64,000 nt of DNA from Paraburkholderia gardini (GCF_907164575.1 NZ_CAJQYY010000002.1:186001-250000), one strand, 5' to 3'; numbered from the stretch's first letter, positions 18,029 through 27,635 are shown. Translations and numbers: made by a program. Notes: a model not told the origin generated them from the letters alone.

Positions 18029-18399
18029 GCCGCGTTATATTGGGCTGTAATGAGTGACTGTCCATCCCATTCTTTCCGCCGCTGCGCCGCCGCCAATGGC
18101 ACCCTTGACGGCAACTTTGACGCCGGGTTCGATACCGCCGCCGTCGAAGAAGTGAGGCGCCACGCGACGACCGAAGTCGAGCCGCTTGCTCCGTTTGCCG
18201 GGGCGGCGGCTTTTTTATTTGCGCGAAGCCGCTCTTTCGTTCAGCAACGCGTTTTCCTCAAGGAGCTCATCGAAACTCAGGCGAACCGGCATTTCTAGAC
18301 CAAAGCGCGTCTCCGGACGCAAACTGCGTGCGCAATTCGGGCACGACAGGATGCGACAGGCGACGCACGATATGTGACCCGCTTTTTTCGAGGGAAACC
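18029..18399. other. Gap between bcp and phoH
   Basis: 370 bases with a GC-rich stem-loop terminator (separate entry). A short open frame (18050-18298) spans the terminator itself and has no ribosome site, so it is not called. No other feature is evident; the region from 18220 to 18390 must carry the phoH promoter. Confidence 0.5.
18181..18216 (+). terminator. Rho-independent terminator after bcp
   Basis: GCCGC (18181-18185) pairs with GCGGC (18206-18210), and GCTCC pairs with GGGGC inside, followed by six T. It lies about 150 bases after the bcp stop, leaving a long 3' untranslated region or a short independent RNA ahead of it. Confidence 0.75.
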
Positions 18400-20229
18400 A
18401 TGCCTTTGCCTACCGCACCCAGCAAGCTCGGCAATCTCCTGCCGCCTGACGAATACAAGGCGAAAGCCACCCCGGCGGCCAAATCCGCCCGCAAACAGGC
18501 GCACGAAGGCGAGCCGGCGCAGACAGCCGCGCCAGTAGCCGACATCGGCCGCGCCAATGTCGCGACGCCGATGTCGCATGCGGCCAACGCCGCCACGACG
18601 CTGCGCCCCGTTCCGGCAACGCCCGCCGCCGAAGCGCCCGCGCGCGGACGCCGGCAGAAACAGACCGCCGCGTTGCTGCAACCGGTGCCGGCCGCACGCG
18701 CCGAGCCGGAGCAGCCCGCCGCACAGCCTGTCGTTGCCCGTGCGGGCAAACAGGCGGACGTAGCCACGCCCGCTGCAGCCGCACCGGGCACCCGTGGCAC
18801 GGCGAAAAACCGTAGCCGCAAAACGAATGATATCGATATCCACAAGCTCTTCGTGCTGGACACGAATGTGCTGATGCACGATCCGAGCTGCCTGTTCCGG
18901 TTCGAGGAACACGACGTCTATCTGCCGATGATGACGCTGGAAGAACTCGACAACCACAAGAAAGGGATGTCGGAAGTCGCACGTAACGCGCGCCAGGTCA
19001 GCCGGACGCTCGACGCGCTCGTCGCCAACGCGGGGCAGATGTCGGAAGGCATTTCGCTGTCGCGCCTCGGCAGCCGCGAGGCCGCCGGACGCCTGTATTT
19101 CCAGACGAAGCTCACGCACATCGAGCCGGTTGAAGGCCTTCCGCAAGGCAAGGCGGACAACCAGATTCTCGGTGTCGTGCGTGCGTTGCAGCGCGATCGC
19201 GAGGACCGGCAGGTCGTGCTGGTGTCGAAAGACATCAACATGCGGATCAAGGCGCACGCGCTCGGACTGCCCGCTGAAGACTACTTCAACGACCAGGTAC
19301 TCGAAGACAGCGACCTGCTCTATTCCGGCATTCGTGCGCTGCCGCAGGACTTCTGGACGAAGCACGCGAAGGGCATGGAAAGCTGGCAGGACACGAAGAC
19401 CGGCACGACGTATTACCGCGTCACCGGTCCGCTGTGCGCGTCGATGCTCGTCAACGAGTTCGTCTACCTCGAACCGCAGAACGGCGAGCCGGCGTTCCAC
19501 GCACTCGTTCGCGAACTGAACGGCAAGACCGCGCTGCTGCAGACGCTGCGTGACTACGGCCACCACAAGAACAATGTGTGGGGCATCACGGCACGCAACC
19601 GCGAACAGAACTTCGCGCTCAATCTGCTGATGAATCCGGAAATCGATTTCGTCACGCTGCTGGGTCAGGCGGGTACCGGCAAGACGCTCGTCGCGCTGGC
19701 GGCGGGCCTCGCACAGGTGCTGGACGACAAGCGCTACAACGAAATCATCGTGACGCGCGCGACGGTGCCAGTCGGCGAAGACATCGGCTTCCTGCCCGGC
19801 ACGGAAGAGGAAAAGATGCAGCCGTGGATGGGTGCATTCGACGACAACCTCGAAGTGCTCCAGAAAACCGACGATGCTGCCGGTGAATGGGGGCGCGCCG
19901 CCACCCAGGAATTGATCCGCTCGCGCCTGAAAGTGAAAAGCATGAACTTCATGCGCGGCCGGACGTTCGTCGACAAGTATCTGATCATCGATGAAGCGCA
20001 GAACCTGACGCCAAAGCAGATGAAGACGCTTGTCACGCGGGCGGGTCCGGGCACGAAGATCATCTGTCTCGGCAATATCGCGCAGATCGATACGCCGTAC
20101 CTGACGGAAGGCAGCTCGGGCCTGACGTACGTAGTCGACCGCTTCAAGGGCTGGGCGCACAGCGGACACGTGACGCTGGCTCGCGGTGAACGCTCGCGAC
20201 TGGCCGATTACGCATCCGAAATCCTGTAG
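18400..20229 (+). CDS. PIN domain-PhoH ATPase fusion (PhoH family protein)
   Basis: 609 residues. The first ~145 are Ala/Pro/Lys-rich and look disordered. A PIN nuclease-like domain begins at KLFVLDTNVLMHDP (from residue 149) with acidic residues in MMTLEELDNHKKG. The PhoH ATPase domain follows with Walker A GQAGTGKT at residues 422-429 and Walker B YLIIDEAQNLT. Known PhoH2 proteins of this layout couple an RNA helicase-like motor to RNA cleavage. ATG at 18400 follows GAGGGAAA; an upstream in-frame ATG (18328) lacks a ribosome site. Monocistronic, with its own terminator. Confidence 0.93.
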   Translation: MPLPTAPSKLGNLLPPDEYKAKATPAAKSARKQAHEGEPAQTAAPVADIGRANVATPMSHAANAATTLRPVPATPAAEAPARGRRQKQTAALLQPVPAARAEPEQPAAQPVVARAGKQADVATPAAAAPGTRGTAKNRSRKTNDIDIHKLFVLDTNVLMHDPSCLFRFEEHDVYLPMMTLEELDNHKKGMSEVARNARQVSRTLDALVANAGQMSEGISLSRLGSREAAGRLYFQTKLTHIEPVEGLPQGKADNQILGVVRALQRDREDRQVVLVSKDINMRIKAHALGLPAEDYFNDQVLEDSDLLYSGIRALPQDFWTKHAKGMESWQDTKTGTTYYRVTGPLCASMLVNEFVYLEPQNGEPAFHALVRELNGKTALLQTLRDYGHHKNNVWGITARNREQNFALNLLMNPEIDFVTLLGQAGTGKTLVALAAGLAQVLDDKRYNEIIVTRATVPVGEDIGFLPGTEEEKMQPWMGAFDDNLEVLQKTDDAAGEWGRAATQELIRSRLKVKSMNFMRGRTFVDKYLIIDEAQNLTPKQMKTLVTRAGPGTKIICLGNIAQIDTPYLTEGSSGLTYVVDRFKGWAHSGHVTLARGERSRLADYASEIL

Positions 20230-20253
20230 TTTTTGTCAGTCTTTCTGATCGGA

Positions 20254-20287
20254 AAGCCGCGCCGGATGAATCCGGCGCGGCTTTTTT
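20254..20287 (+). terminator. Rho-independent terminator after phoH
   Basis: Perfect 13-base arms AAGCCGCGCCGGA and TCCGGCGCGGCTT with a TGAA loop, followed by six T (20282-20287), 25 bases after the phoH stop. Confidence 0.92.
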
Positions 20288-20440
20288 CATGACCTCGCGG
20301 TTCATTCCCGTTTCGCGACAGCAACATTTAGCGCATGAACTTCAAGTAAATTATCAGGTTTTGTTGCCCGGCCCATGCCAGACGGGCTACCATCGGCACA
20401 TCTTCGCCTTAAGCGGACGTTTACGCCCGTCCGCGTTGCC

Positions 20441-21661
20441 ATGCGCCGAACCGGGTTTTCGCTGCTGATCGTGCTTCTGCTCGCCGCCTGCTCGGGCGCG
20501 CCGCAGAAGACGACGCGTGGCCCGGCCGCTTCGACCACATCGAACGCTGGCGCATACCGGACCACTCCGCCCGGCTTCCCCAATTTTGTCGATCACACTG
20601 TCGGACGCGAGGAAATCTCGATTCAGGCGATGAGCCTTGTCGGCGTGCCCTATCGCTGGGGCGGCAACACGCCGGACAGCGGCTTCGACTGCAGCGGGCT
20701 GGTGCGCTACGTGGTATCGCGCGCGGCATCTGTCAATCTGCCCCGCACGACGGCGGACATGAGCAGTCGCGGCGAATCCATCGAACCGGATGAAATCGCC
20801 ACTGGCGATCTGATTTTCTTCAACACGACCGGACGGCCGCACTCGCACGTCGGCATTTATGTCGGCAAGCTTCGCTTCGTGAACGCGCCATCGACCGGTG
20901 GCACCGTGCGGATCGACTATCTGACGAACCCATACTGGGCAAAGCGATTCGACGGCATCCGGCGGGTTGCGCCGCCAGCCAGCAAACCCGCGCCGTTCGA
21001 TACGCCGACTTATCAGGCATCCGCCACGCCTGAGTCCGGCAGCCCGTCCCCGGCGCAAATGACTTCACGGCCGCCAGCGCAATCCGCTTACGCCGGGGCG
21101 AGTGGCGCTTCCGTCGCGCCTTTGACGCGAACCGTCGCCAGCACACCGCGTTCGATACCGCCAGTCGCCACCGCTGCAATCGTCACTACGGCAACGCCGC
21201 CGGCCGCGATCGCGGCTGTTCCCGCTGCGCCAGGCTCAGCATCCGCCGACCCGTTCGAGCCGCCTCCGCCCGGCATGACCGCCGCCCAGATACAGGCACG
21301 CGCAGCGGGTGCGACTTCACCGGGTGTCGTCTCCGGTGCCGCGCGAACCCAACCGGATGCGGACGCTTATGCGTCTCCCCAGATCGACGTTTCCGCATCT
21401 TCGCGCCCGCCGTTGCCTTCGACCGCCACCAACCCGGCGCCAGACGCGATCGACGCCGCCGCCGACGCCTTCGAACCGCCGCCATCAGCGACTGTCGCTG
21501 CACAGCAGGCGCAACAAGCCCAGCAGATACAAACACCGCCGCAACCCAAAGACGATGGCGGCGTACGGATCATGCGCGCCTCCACCGCCTCTCGCCCCCT
21601 TCCCGCGCCCACGCAAACCGGCGACGATCCGATTGCCCGTTTTGCTAACGGCAGTTTCTGA
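20441..21661 (+). CDS. NlpC/P60 family lipoprotein (cell-wall endopeptidase)
   Basis: Probable outer-membrane lipoprotein that cleaves peptidoglycan stem peptides. From MRRTG the signal peptide ends at LLLAAC with lipidated Cys17. The NlpC/P60 domain (residues ~58-165) has the catalytic Cys84 in DSGFDCSGLVRYV, His136 in RPHSHVGIYVG and a polar residue near 148. After it comes a ~225-residue Pro/Ala/Thr/Gln-rich tail, unlike the short single-domain relatives of E. coli; it probably spans to or anchors in the wall. The start at 20441 is chosen because it begins the signal peptide. Confidence 0.88.
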   Translation: MRRTGFSLLIVLLLAACSGAPQKTTRGPAASTTSNAGAYRTTPPGFPNFVDHTVGREEISIQAMSLVGVPYRWGGNTPDSGFDCSGLVRYVVSRAASVNLPRTTADMSSRGESIEPDEIATGDLIFFNTTGRPHSHVGIYVGKLRFVNAPSTGGTVRIDYLTNPYWAKRFDGIRRVAPPASKPAPFDTPTYQASATPESGSPSPAQMTSRPPAQSAYAGASGASVAPLTRTVASTPRSIPPVATAAIVTTATPPAAIAAVPAAPGSASADPFEPPPPGMTAAQIQARAAGATSPGVVSGAARTQPDADAYASPQIDVSASSRPPLPSTATNPAPDAIDAAADAFEPPPSATVAAQQAQQAQQIQTPPQPKDDGGVRIMRASTASRPLPAPTQTGDDPIARFANGSF

Positions 21662-21760
21662 CTTTCCGCCGACTCAGTCCATATGCCGTTCGGCCGACTC
21701 GCCGCCGGTCCGGGGCTCTGCTATCGTTGCCCATATTCTCCTGATAGCGGGTGACAAGCG

Positions 21761-22567
21761 ATGGATCTCGGTCTGAAAAACAAGGTGGTGCTGATCACCG
21801 GCGGCAGCAAAGGCATCGGGCTTGCGTGCGCACGCGCGTTCGCAACGGAAGGTGCGAAAGTTGCAATCGTGTCGCGCGATCCCGCCAATCTCGCCCGTGC
21901 CCGTGAGCAACTGGCGAAAGAGGGTCTGCATGTGCATTTAACGCGCGCGGATCTGCACGAGCCCCACAGCGCAGCGGACGTCGTCGAGGAAGCCAGCCAG
22001 GCAATGGGCCCGATCGATATCCTGATCAACAGCGCCGGGGCGGCGAAACGCTACGATCCGGAGACACTCGATGCCGCAGCATTCAAGGCAACGATGGACG
22101 CCAAATATTTTCCGTACATCTATCCGCAGCAGGAAGTGCTGCGCAGAATGGTCGAGCGCATCAAGGCGGGCGGCGGATCGGAGCCCGGCACCATCGTGAA
22201 TGTCATCGGCATGGGCGGGAAGATCGCCAGCGACATCCATATCGCGGGCGGCGCCGCAAACGCGGCGTTGATGCTGGCCACGGTAGGGCTTGCGCACTAT
22301 TACGCGCGCTACGGCATCCGGATCAACGCGATCAATCCGGGCGCCACGCTCACGGAACGTGTTGAAGAAGCATTGAAGCTGGAAGCCAGCCAGCAAGGCA
22401 TTGGCACGGACGAGGCGCTCACGCGCGGACAGGCGAAGGTGCCGCTTGGGCGTTTCGCAAAGCCGGAGGAAATCGCCGACGTCGCGTTGTTCCTCGCGAG
22501 CCGGCGTGCAAGCTACGTCACCGGGGCGATCATCCCAATGGATGGCGGTAGCGCGCCGCTCATCTGA
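21761..22567 (+). CDS. Short-chain dehydrogenase/reductase family protein lacking the usual catalytic triad
   Basis: 268 residues with a classical SDR fold: cofactor motif TGGSKGIG (14-21) and NSAG near 90-93, and the C-terminal VTGAIIPMDGG. At the place where SDRs carry Tyr-x3-Lys this protein reads HIAGGAANAAL, so His160 replaces Tyr and Gly164 replaces Lys; the preceding strand reads VNVIGMGG without the usual Ser. It binds a dinucleotide by inference, but normal SDR proton relay chemistry is not possible. Substrate unknown. Monocistronic between the NlpC lipoprotein and pit genes. Confidence 0.85.
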   Translation: MDLGLKNKVVLITGGSKGIGLACARAFATEGAKVAIVSRDPANLARAREQLAKEGLHVHLTRADLHEPHSAADVVEEASQAMGPIDILINSAGAAKRYDPETLDAAAFKATMDAKYFPYIYPQQEVLRRMVERIKAGGGSEPGTIVNVIGMGGKIASDIHIAGGAANAALMLATVGLAHYYARYGIRINAINPGATLTERVEEALKLEASQQGIGTDEALTRGQAKVPLGRFAKPEEIADVALFLASRRASYVTGAIIPMDGGSAPLI

Positions 22568-22596
22568 TGCGAGCCGGTGCGCGAGGCTTCAATGAT

Positions 22597-23607
22597 TCAT
22601 AGCAGGCGGTGTCCAACCCACCATCCGGCCGCGGCGAGCACCGCGGAAGCCGGAATCGTGAGAATCCAGGCCCAGACGATATTGCCCGCAACGCCCCAGC
22701 GCACGGCACTCAGCTTTCGCGTCGCGCCCACGCCGACAATCGCGCCAGTAATCGTATGCGTGGTCGATACCGGGATGCCGAGCGAGGAAGCGATGAAGAG
22801 CGTGATCGCGCCACCCGATTCGGCGCAAAAACCGCCAACCGGTTTGAGCTTCGTGATCTTCTGCCCCATCGTGCGAACGATACGCCAGCCGCCGAACAGC
22901 GTGCCGAGGCCCATCGACAGATAACAGCCGCCGATCACCCAGATCGGCGGGGCATCGGCGGTTGCCGAAGCGTAGCCCGTCGCGATCAACAGCATCCAGA
23001 TGATGCCGATGGTTTTCTGCGCGTCGTTGCCGCCATGGCCGAGGCTGTACAAACCTGCGGACACCAGCTGGAGACGCCGGAAGCGCCGGTCGACCTTGCT
23101 GGGTGGCGTACGGAAGTAGAGCCACGATACCGCCAGCATGAAGAACGATCCGAGCACGAAACCGAGCAGCGGCGAGATGAAAATGAACGCGACCGTTTTC
23201 AGAAGACCGTCGAGGTTGAGCGAGCCCCAGCCCGACTTCGCGAGTGCCGCGCCAACAAGACCGCCGATCAGTGCATGCGACGAACTCGAAGGAATGCCGT
23301 AGTACCACGTGACGATATTCCAGCCGATCGCGCCAACCAGCGCACCGAATATGACGTAATGGTCGACGATTTCCGGATCGATCGTGCCCTTGCCGACCGT
23401 CTGGGCGACCTTGAGGTGAAAGATGAAATACGCGATGACGTTAAAGGCCGCCGCGAATGCCACCGCCTGTTGCGGTTTCAGGACACCGGTCGACACGACG
23501 GTTGCAATCGAATTCGCGGCGTCGTGGAAGCCGTTCATGAAATCGAAAACGAGCGCAACGGCAACGAGGGCTGCGACAACCCAGATAGCAAGTTGAATCG
23601 ATTGCAT
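22597..23607 (-). CDS. pit: Low-affinity inorganic phosphate transporter, Pit family
   Basis: Inner-membrane phosphate (metal-phosphate):H+ symporter. 336 residues, about ten hydrophobic segments, with the duplicated Pit signatures FDFMNGFHDAANSIATVV near the start and GHGGNDAQKTIGII in the second half. An upstream ATG at 23652 overlaps the preceding DUF47 gene, so 23607 is used; this leaves a single base between the two genes, and they must be co-transcribed and probably coupled. Confidence 0.93.
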   Translation of the reverse strand: MQSIQLAIWVVAALVAVALVFDFMNGFHDAANSIATVVSTGVLKPQQAVAFAAAFNVIAYFIFHLKVAQTVGKGTIDPEIVDHYVIFGALVGAIGWNIVTWYYGIPSSSSHALIGGLVGAALAKSGWGSLNLDGLLKTVAFIFISPLLGFVLGSFFMLAVSWLYFRTPPSKVDRRFRRLQLVSAGLYSLGHGGNDAQKTIGIIWMLLIATGYASATADAPPIWVIGGCYLSMGLGTLFGGWRIVRTMGQKITKLKPVGGFCAESGGAITLFIASSLGIPVSTTHTITGAIVGVGATRKLSAVRWGVAGNIVWAWILTIPASAVLAAAGWWVGHRLL

Positions 23608-23608
23608 C

Positions 23609-24235
23609 TCAGGCGTTTTCCAGCACGATGCCTTCGATGATGTTTGCCACATCCTCGCATTTGTCGGTGATCGTCTCGAGCAGTTCGTAAATTGCCTTGA
23701 GCTTGATCAGGGTCTTCACATTGTCTTCTTCGCGGAAGAGTTTCGATATCGCGGCACGCAGCACGCGGTCCGCTTCCGATTCGAGACGGTCGATGTCTTC
23801 ACACGCTTTCAGGATCTGGCTCGCCTGCTTCATGTCCGACAGCAGGCCAACCGCGAACTGCACACGCTCGCTCGTGGCCGTGCAGATATGCGCCAGCTGG
23901 CTCGCTTCCGAGGTAACGGCCTGCACGTCGTACAGCGAAATGGCGGTCGCGACGTCCTCCATCAGGTCGAGGATGTCGTCCATCGTCGTGATCAGTTTGT
24001 GGATCTCGTCGCGGTCGAGCGGCGTAATGAAGGTCTTGTGCAGCAGGTCGATCGTTTCGTGTGTCAGTTTGTCGGCGGCTTTTTCGGCGGCCTGCACGTT
24101 CTGCTTGTGGATCTCGGCATCCGACAGGTTATCGATCAGCAGCTCGAGTTCGTGGCTCGCCGATACGATACAGGCGGCGTGCGCGTTGAAATATTCAAAG
24201 AACTTGCCCTCGGTGGGCATGAATCGACCGAACAT
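23609..24235 (-). CDS. DUF47 family PhoU-like protein, Pit accessory factor
   Basis: 208-residue all-helical cytoplasmic protein of the PhoU-related DUF47 family, whose genes commonly sit directly upstream of pit genes and are thought to regulate them. It starts MFGRFMPTEGKFFEYFNAHA, and shows the family stretches ELLIDNLSDAEIHKQNV, TPLDRDEIHKLITTMDDILDLMEDVA and LETITDKCEDVANIIEGIVLENA. The stop is one base before the pit start. Confidence 0.93.
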   Translation of the reverse strand: MFGRFMPTEGKFFEYFNAHAACIVSASHELELLIDNLSDAEIHKQNVQAAEKAADKLTHETIDLLHKTFITPLDRDEIHKLITTMDDILDLMEDVATAISLYDVQAVTSEASQLAHICTATSERVQFAVGLLSDMKQASQILKACEDIDRLESEADRVLRAAISKLFREEDNVKTLIKLKAIYELLETITDKCEDVANIIEGIVLENA

Positions 24236-24352
24236 TGGGATCCCGGAAATTGGTCACGATTATGACTGACATAAAACCGCAATATTGTACCGTCGCGGCC
24301 GGGAGGCCGCACTTGTGAGGGCGTGGTTACAACAGATCGGGCCGCTACGGCT

Positions 24353-25741
24353 TTACTCGCCGTAGAAATTCTGAGCACCCGCAAAATTGTCGAACTTCGT
24401 GAATTGACCGTGGAACGTGAGCCGAACGGGTCCGATCGGACCATTCCGCTGTTTACCAATGATGATCTCGGCGGTGCCCTTGTCCTGGCTGTCCGGGTTA
24501 TAGACTTCGTCACGATAAATGAACAGGATCACGTCGGCATCCTGCTCGATAGCACCGGATTCCCGCAGGTCGGACATGATCGGGCGCTTGTTGGGTCGCT
24601 GCTCCAGGCCGCGATTCAACTGCGAGAGCGCGATGACCGGCACGTCGAGTTCCTTCGCGAGACTCTTGAGCGAACGGGAAATTTCTGAAATTTCGGTCGC
24701 CCGGTTTTCACCCGACGACGATGAACCGCTCATCAATTGAAGGTAATCGATGATGATCAGGCCCAGCTTGCCGCATTGACGCGACAGACGCCGCGCCCGC
24801 GAGCGCAGTTCCATCGGGTTCAAACCGCCGGTTTCGTCGATGAAAATCTGCGCCTCGCTCATTTTCTGCACGGCGTGCGTGAGCTTCGGCCAGTCTTCGT
24901 CGGTCAGGCGCCCGGTTCGCATCCGGTGCTGGTCGAGCCGGCCAACCGACCCGAGCATACGCATCGTCAGCTGTGTACCCGGCATTTCCATCGAGAACAC
25001 GGCCACCGGCAGACCATACTCGACCGCGACATATTCGCCGATGTTCATCGAAAACGCGGTCTTACCCATCGAAGGCCGCCCCGCGACGATGATCAGCTCG
25101 CCGCCGTGCATGCCCGATGTCATCCGGTCGAGGTCGACGAAGCCTGTCGGCGTCCCCGTGACGTCGCTCGGATTCGCGCTGTGGTACAGCGTGTCGATCC
25201 GCTCGACGACCTGCGTCAGGAGCGGCCCGATTTCCAGGAAGCCCTGTGTGCCGCGCGCGCCGTCTTCGGCGATCGAAAACACTTTCGATTCGGCCTCGTC
25301 CAGCAACTGGCGCACTTCCTTGCCTTGCGGATTGAATGCATCGGCCGAAATTTCGTCGGCGACCGAAACGAGGCGGCGCAACACCGCCCGATCCCGCACG
25401 ATTTCCGCATACCGGCGAATATTCGCCGCACTCGGCGTGTTCTGCGCGAGCGCGTTGAGATAGGCCAGCCCCCCGACGTCATCCGCCTTGCCCGACGTGC
25501 CGAGTGCCTCGAAGACCGTGATCACGTCGGCCGGACGCGTTGCCGCGATCAGCTTGCCGATATGTTCGAAGATGATCCGGTGGTCGTAGCGGTAAAAATC
25601 GCTCTGCGACAGGAAATCCGCAATGCGGTCCCATGCCGCGTTGTCGAGCAGCAGGCCGCCGAGTACCGACTGTTCGGCCTCGATCGAGTGCGGCGGGACT
25701 TTCAGCGATTCAAGTTGGGGATCTTTCGACGGTGCGTTCAT
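24353..25741 (-). CDS. dnaB: Replicative DNA helicase DnaB
   Basis: Hexameric 5'-3' helicase of the replisome. 462 residues: N-terminal DnaG-interacting domain (from VPPHSIEAEQSVLGGLLLDN), linker, then a RecA-like motor with Walker A GRPSMGKT at 221-228, GLIIIDYLQLM Walker B and VIALSQLNRGLEQRPNKRP. No intein is present. It lies downstream of the ribosomal rpsF-rplI operon, a common order, but a strong terminator separates them. Confidence 0.97.
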   Translation of the reverse strand: MNAPSKDPQLESLKVPPHSIEAEQSVLGGLLLDNAAWDRIADFLSQSDFYRYDHRIIFEHIGKLIAATRPADVITVFEALGTSGKADDVGGLAYLNALAQNTPSAANIRRYAEIVRDRAVLRRLVSVADEISADAFNPQGKEVRQLLDEAESKVFSIAEDGARGTQGFLEIGPLLTQVVERIDTLYHSANPSDVTGTPTGFVDLDRMTSGMHGGELIIVAGRPSMGKTAFSMNIGEYVAVEYGLPVAVFSMEMPGTQLTMRMLGSVGRLDQHRMRTGRLTDEDWPKLTHAVQKMSEAQIFIDETGGLNPMELRSRARRLSRQCGKLGLIIIDYLQLMSGSSSSGENRATEISEISRSLKSLAKELDVPVIALSQLNRGLEQRPNKRPIMSDLRESGAIEQDADVILFIYRDEVYNPDSQDKGTAEIIIGKQRNGPIGPVRLTFHGQFTKFDNFAGAQNFYGE

Positions 25742-25816
25742 GGAGACGGATTATCGTGCAAATGGCGGCGTCGGGGAACCACAAAGACAGCCTCCGACGC
25801 CCGGTGCCGTAAACGC

Positions 25817-25850
25817 AAAGGCGGGAGCCGGTTTCCCGGCTCCCGCCTTT
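25817..25850 (-). terminator. Terminator of the rpsF-priB-rpsR-rplI operon
   Basis: Perfect stem AAAGGCGGGAGCCGG with its complement around a short TTT loop, flanked by A and T runs so that it could act on either strand. It lies 46 bases after the rplI stop and before dnaB. Confidence 0.85.
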
Positions 25851-25895
25851 GTGCCAGAAACAGCCTGGCGTACTACCTCGTTACCAGACGCCGCC

Positions 25896-26348
25896 TTAAG
25901 CGTGTTCGCCCAGCACCGACACCGTCACATCGACGAGCACGTCGGTGTGCAGCGAGATCTGCACCGGATGATCGCCGACCAGCTTGAGCGGACCTTCCGG
26001 CAGACGGACCTGCGCCTTTTCAACTGCGAAGCCTTGCTTGACCAGCGCGTCTGCGATGTCGGCGTTCGTCACCGAGCCGAACAGACGGCCGTCGACGCCA
26101 GCCTTCTGGCCGATCTGGACCGTCGAGCCGGCCAGCTTTTCGCCTTGGGCCTGAGCGGCTGCCAGCTTTTCAGCGGCGACCTTTTCGAGTTCCGCACGGC
26201 GGACTTCGAATTCAGCGATCGCTTCCTTCGTGGCACGGCGGGCGCGCTTGTTCGGGATCAGGAAGTTACGTGCGTAACCGTCCTTGACCTTGACGATATC
26301 GCCCAGGTTACCCAGGTTGACGACTTTTTCGAGAAGAATGATCTGCAT
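25896..26348 (-). CDS. rplI: 50S ribosomal protein L9
   Basis: 150 residues, the usual length. Starts [25 protein letters not shown], the diagnostic L9 N-terminal domain that binds 23S rRNA, followed by the long connecting helix and the C-terminal domain with GKLFGSVT-like [13 protein letters not shown]. Last gene of the S6-PriB-S18-L9 operon, 27 bases after rpsR. Confidence 0.98.
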   Translation of the reverse strand: MQIILLEKVVNLGNLGDIVKVKDGYARNFLIPNKRARRATKEAIAEFEVRRAELEKVAAEKLAAAQAQGEKLAGSTVQIGQKAGVDGRLFGSVTNADIADALVKQGFAVEKAQVRLPEGPLKLVGDHPVQISLHTDVLVDVTVSVLGEHA

Positions 26349-26375
26349 TCGGATGCTCCTTGTTGCGTCGTCGGG

Positions 26376-26651
26376 TTAGGCCTTGTGCTGGTCGGTATAC
26401 GGCACGAGCGCGAGGAAACGCGCGCGCTTGATTGCCGTGTCCAGCTGGCGTTGATAGTGCGACTTCGTACCCGTGAGACGCGCCGGCGTGATCTTGCCGT
26501 TCTCGCCGATGAAGTCCTTCAGCGTTTCGATGTCTTTGTAATCGATCTGGTCGACACCAGCTGCCGTGAAACGGCAGAACTTCTTGCGCTTGAAGAGCGG
26601 ATTTTGTTGCTGACGACGCTTGTCGAATTTCTTACCAGTCGGGCGGGGCAT
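26376..26651 (-). CDS. rpsR: 30S ribosomal protein S18
   Basis: 91 residues starting [28 protein letters not shown], with the conserved [13 protein letters not shown] and [13 protein letters not shown]. The frame is open further upstream, but the ATG at 26651 gives the standard protein and begins 2 bases after the priB stop, indicating coupled translation. Confidence 0.98.
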   Translation of the reverse strand: MPRPTGKKFDKRRQQQNPLFKRKKFCRFTAAGVDQIDYKDIETLKDFIGENGKITPARLTGTKSHYQRQLDTAIKRARFLALVPYTDQHKA

Positions 26652-26653
26652 GT

Positions 26654-26953
26654 TCAGTCCTTTCCAATGTCCTGCAATTCTGTGATGTGAAACACCAGGG
26701 TTCGTGCGTTGCGGCTCTTTTTGGCCAGAAAACCGGTGAAGAGCGTTTCGACGCCCATTCCACACTTTTCAAGCCTGCCACTCGTCTCGCCGGCGGCCAC
26801 CGCCGGCATGGTCAGTTCGACTTGCCGCGTAATGCCGGCTTCGACGACTTCCGTGCGGTGAAGCAACGTACAGCTTGCAATCGGAACGCCGGCGGGGGTG
26901 TACCGCACCGGTTCGCGTTCGACGACGCTGCCTGTCAGTTGCAGCCTGTTCAC
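26654..26953 (-). CDS. priB: Primosomal replication protein N (PriB)
   Basis: OB-fold single-stranded DNA binding protein of the PriA restart primosome, 99 residues. It begins [22 protein letters not shown] and contains [16 protein letters not shown], characteristic of betaproteobacterial PriB. The start is GTG at 26953. The gene sits between rpsF (42 bases) and rpsR (2 bases), the usual place. Confidence 0.95.
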   Translation of the reverse strand: MNRLQLTGSVVEREPVRYTPAGVPIASCTLLHRTEVVEAGITRQVELTMPAVAAGETSGRLEKCGMGVETLFTGFLAKKSRNARTLVFHITELQDIGKD

Positions 26954-26995
26954 GAGAGCGACGCTTTAATCCTGATGGCTTAAATAACGATTGTC

Positions 26996-27370
26996 TTAAG
27001 CCTGCGCTTCGGACGGTTGCGTGGCAGCCGCCTTCTTGGCTTCTTCGCGCTGCACTTCCTTCATCATCGGCGACGGGCCGGTTTCAGCCTTTTTCTGCTT
27101 GACGATGAGGTGACGCAGAACCGCGTCGTTGAACTTGAATGCGTGTTCCAGCTCGTCGAGCGTGGTTTGATCGCATTCGATGTTCATGCAGACGTAGTGT
27201 GCCTTCGCGAGTTTCTCGATCATGTAGGCCAGCTGGCGACGGCCCCAGTCTTCGATACGATGGATCTGGCCACCGTGCGACGTGATCGTGGTCTTGTAGC
27301 GCTCGATCATGGCGGGCACCTGCTCGCTCTGATCGGGATGCACGATAAATACGATTTCGTAATGACGCAT
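26996..27370 (-). CDS. rpsF: 30S ribosomal protein S6
   Basis: 124 residues from [40 protein letters not shown] and YVCMNIECD are diagnostic. The tail after residue 100 is Glu/Lys/Ala-rich, as in other beta-proteobacteria. A preceding AAGGAGTG ribosome site fixes the ATG at 27370; the longer open frame upstream is not coding. First gene of the operon. Confidence 0.97.
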   Translation of the reverse strand: MRHYEIVFIVHPDQSEQVPAMIERYKTTITSHGGQIHRIEDWGRRQLAYMIEKLAKAHYVCMNIECDQTTLDELEHAFKFNDAVLRHLIVKQKKAETGPSPMMKEVQREEAKKAAATQPSEAQA

Positions 27371-27635
27371 ATTCACTCCTTGTGGCTGACTTATGGATAG
27401 AAGCCACCCGGGCGTCGGAACCGGTGTGGCAAGTGAGAAGCCGGAGAATGTAGCACGAATGGGGGCGGCACACAAGACATTGCATCGGTTTGCGCGCCGT
27501 TTCGGTCGTGTTTTCAACGGGTTATCGTGTGACGTGACGATCAGCTCCCCGTTTTTGCTGGATAAAGCAGGCGTGGGCATGCCGGCACGTCAACCGGCCG
27601 GACGCGCGATTCGCGGCGAACCGTCCCGAAAAACG

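Noticed and set aside
18050-18298. 82-codon frame downstream of bcp
   Set aside because: Runs through a well-formed terminator, lacks a ribosome site and resembles no protein.
18295-20169. 624-codon minus-strand frame opposite phoH
   Set aside because: Mirror of the PIN-PhoH gene; no family, no ribosome site.
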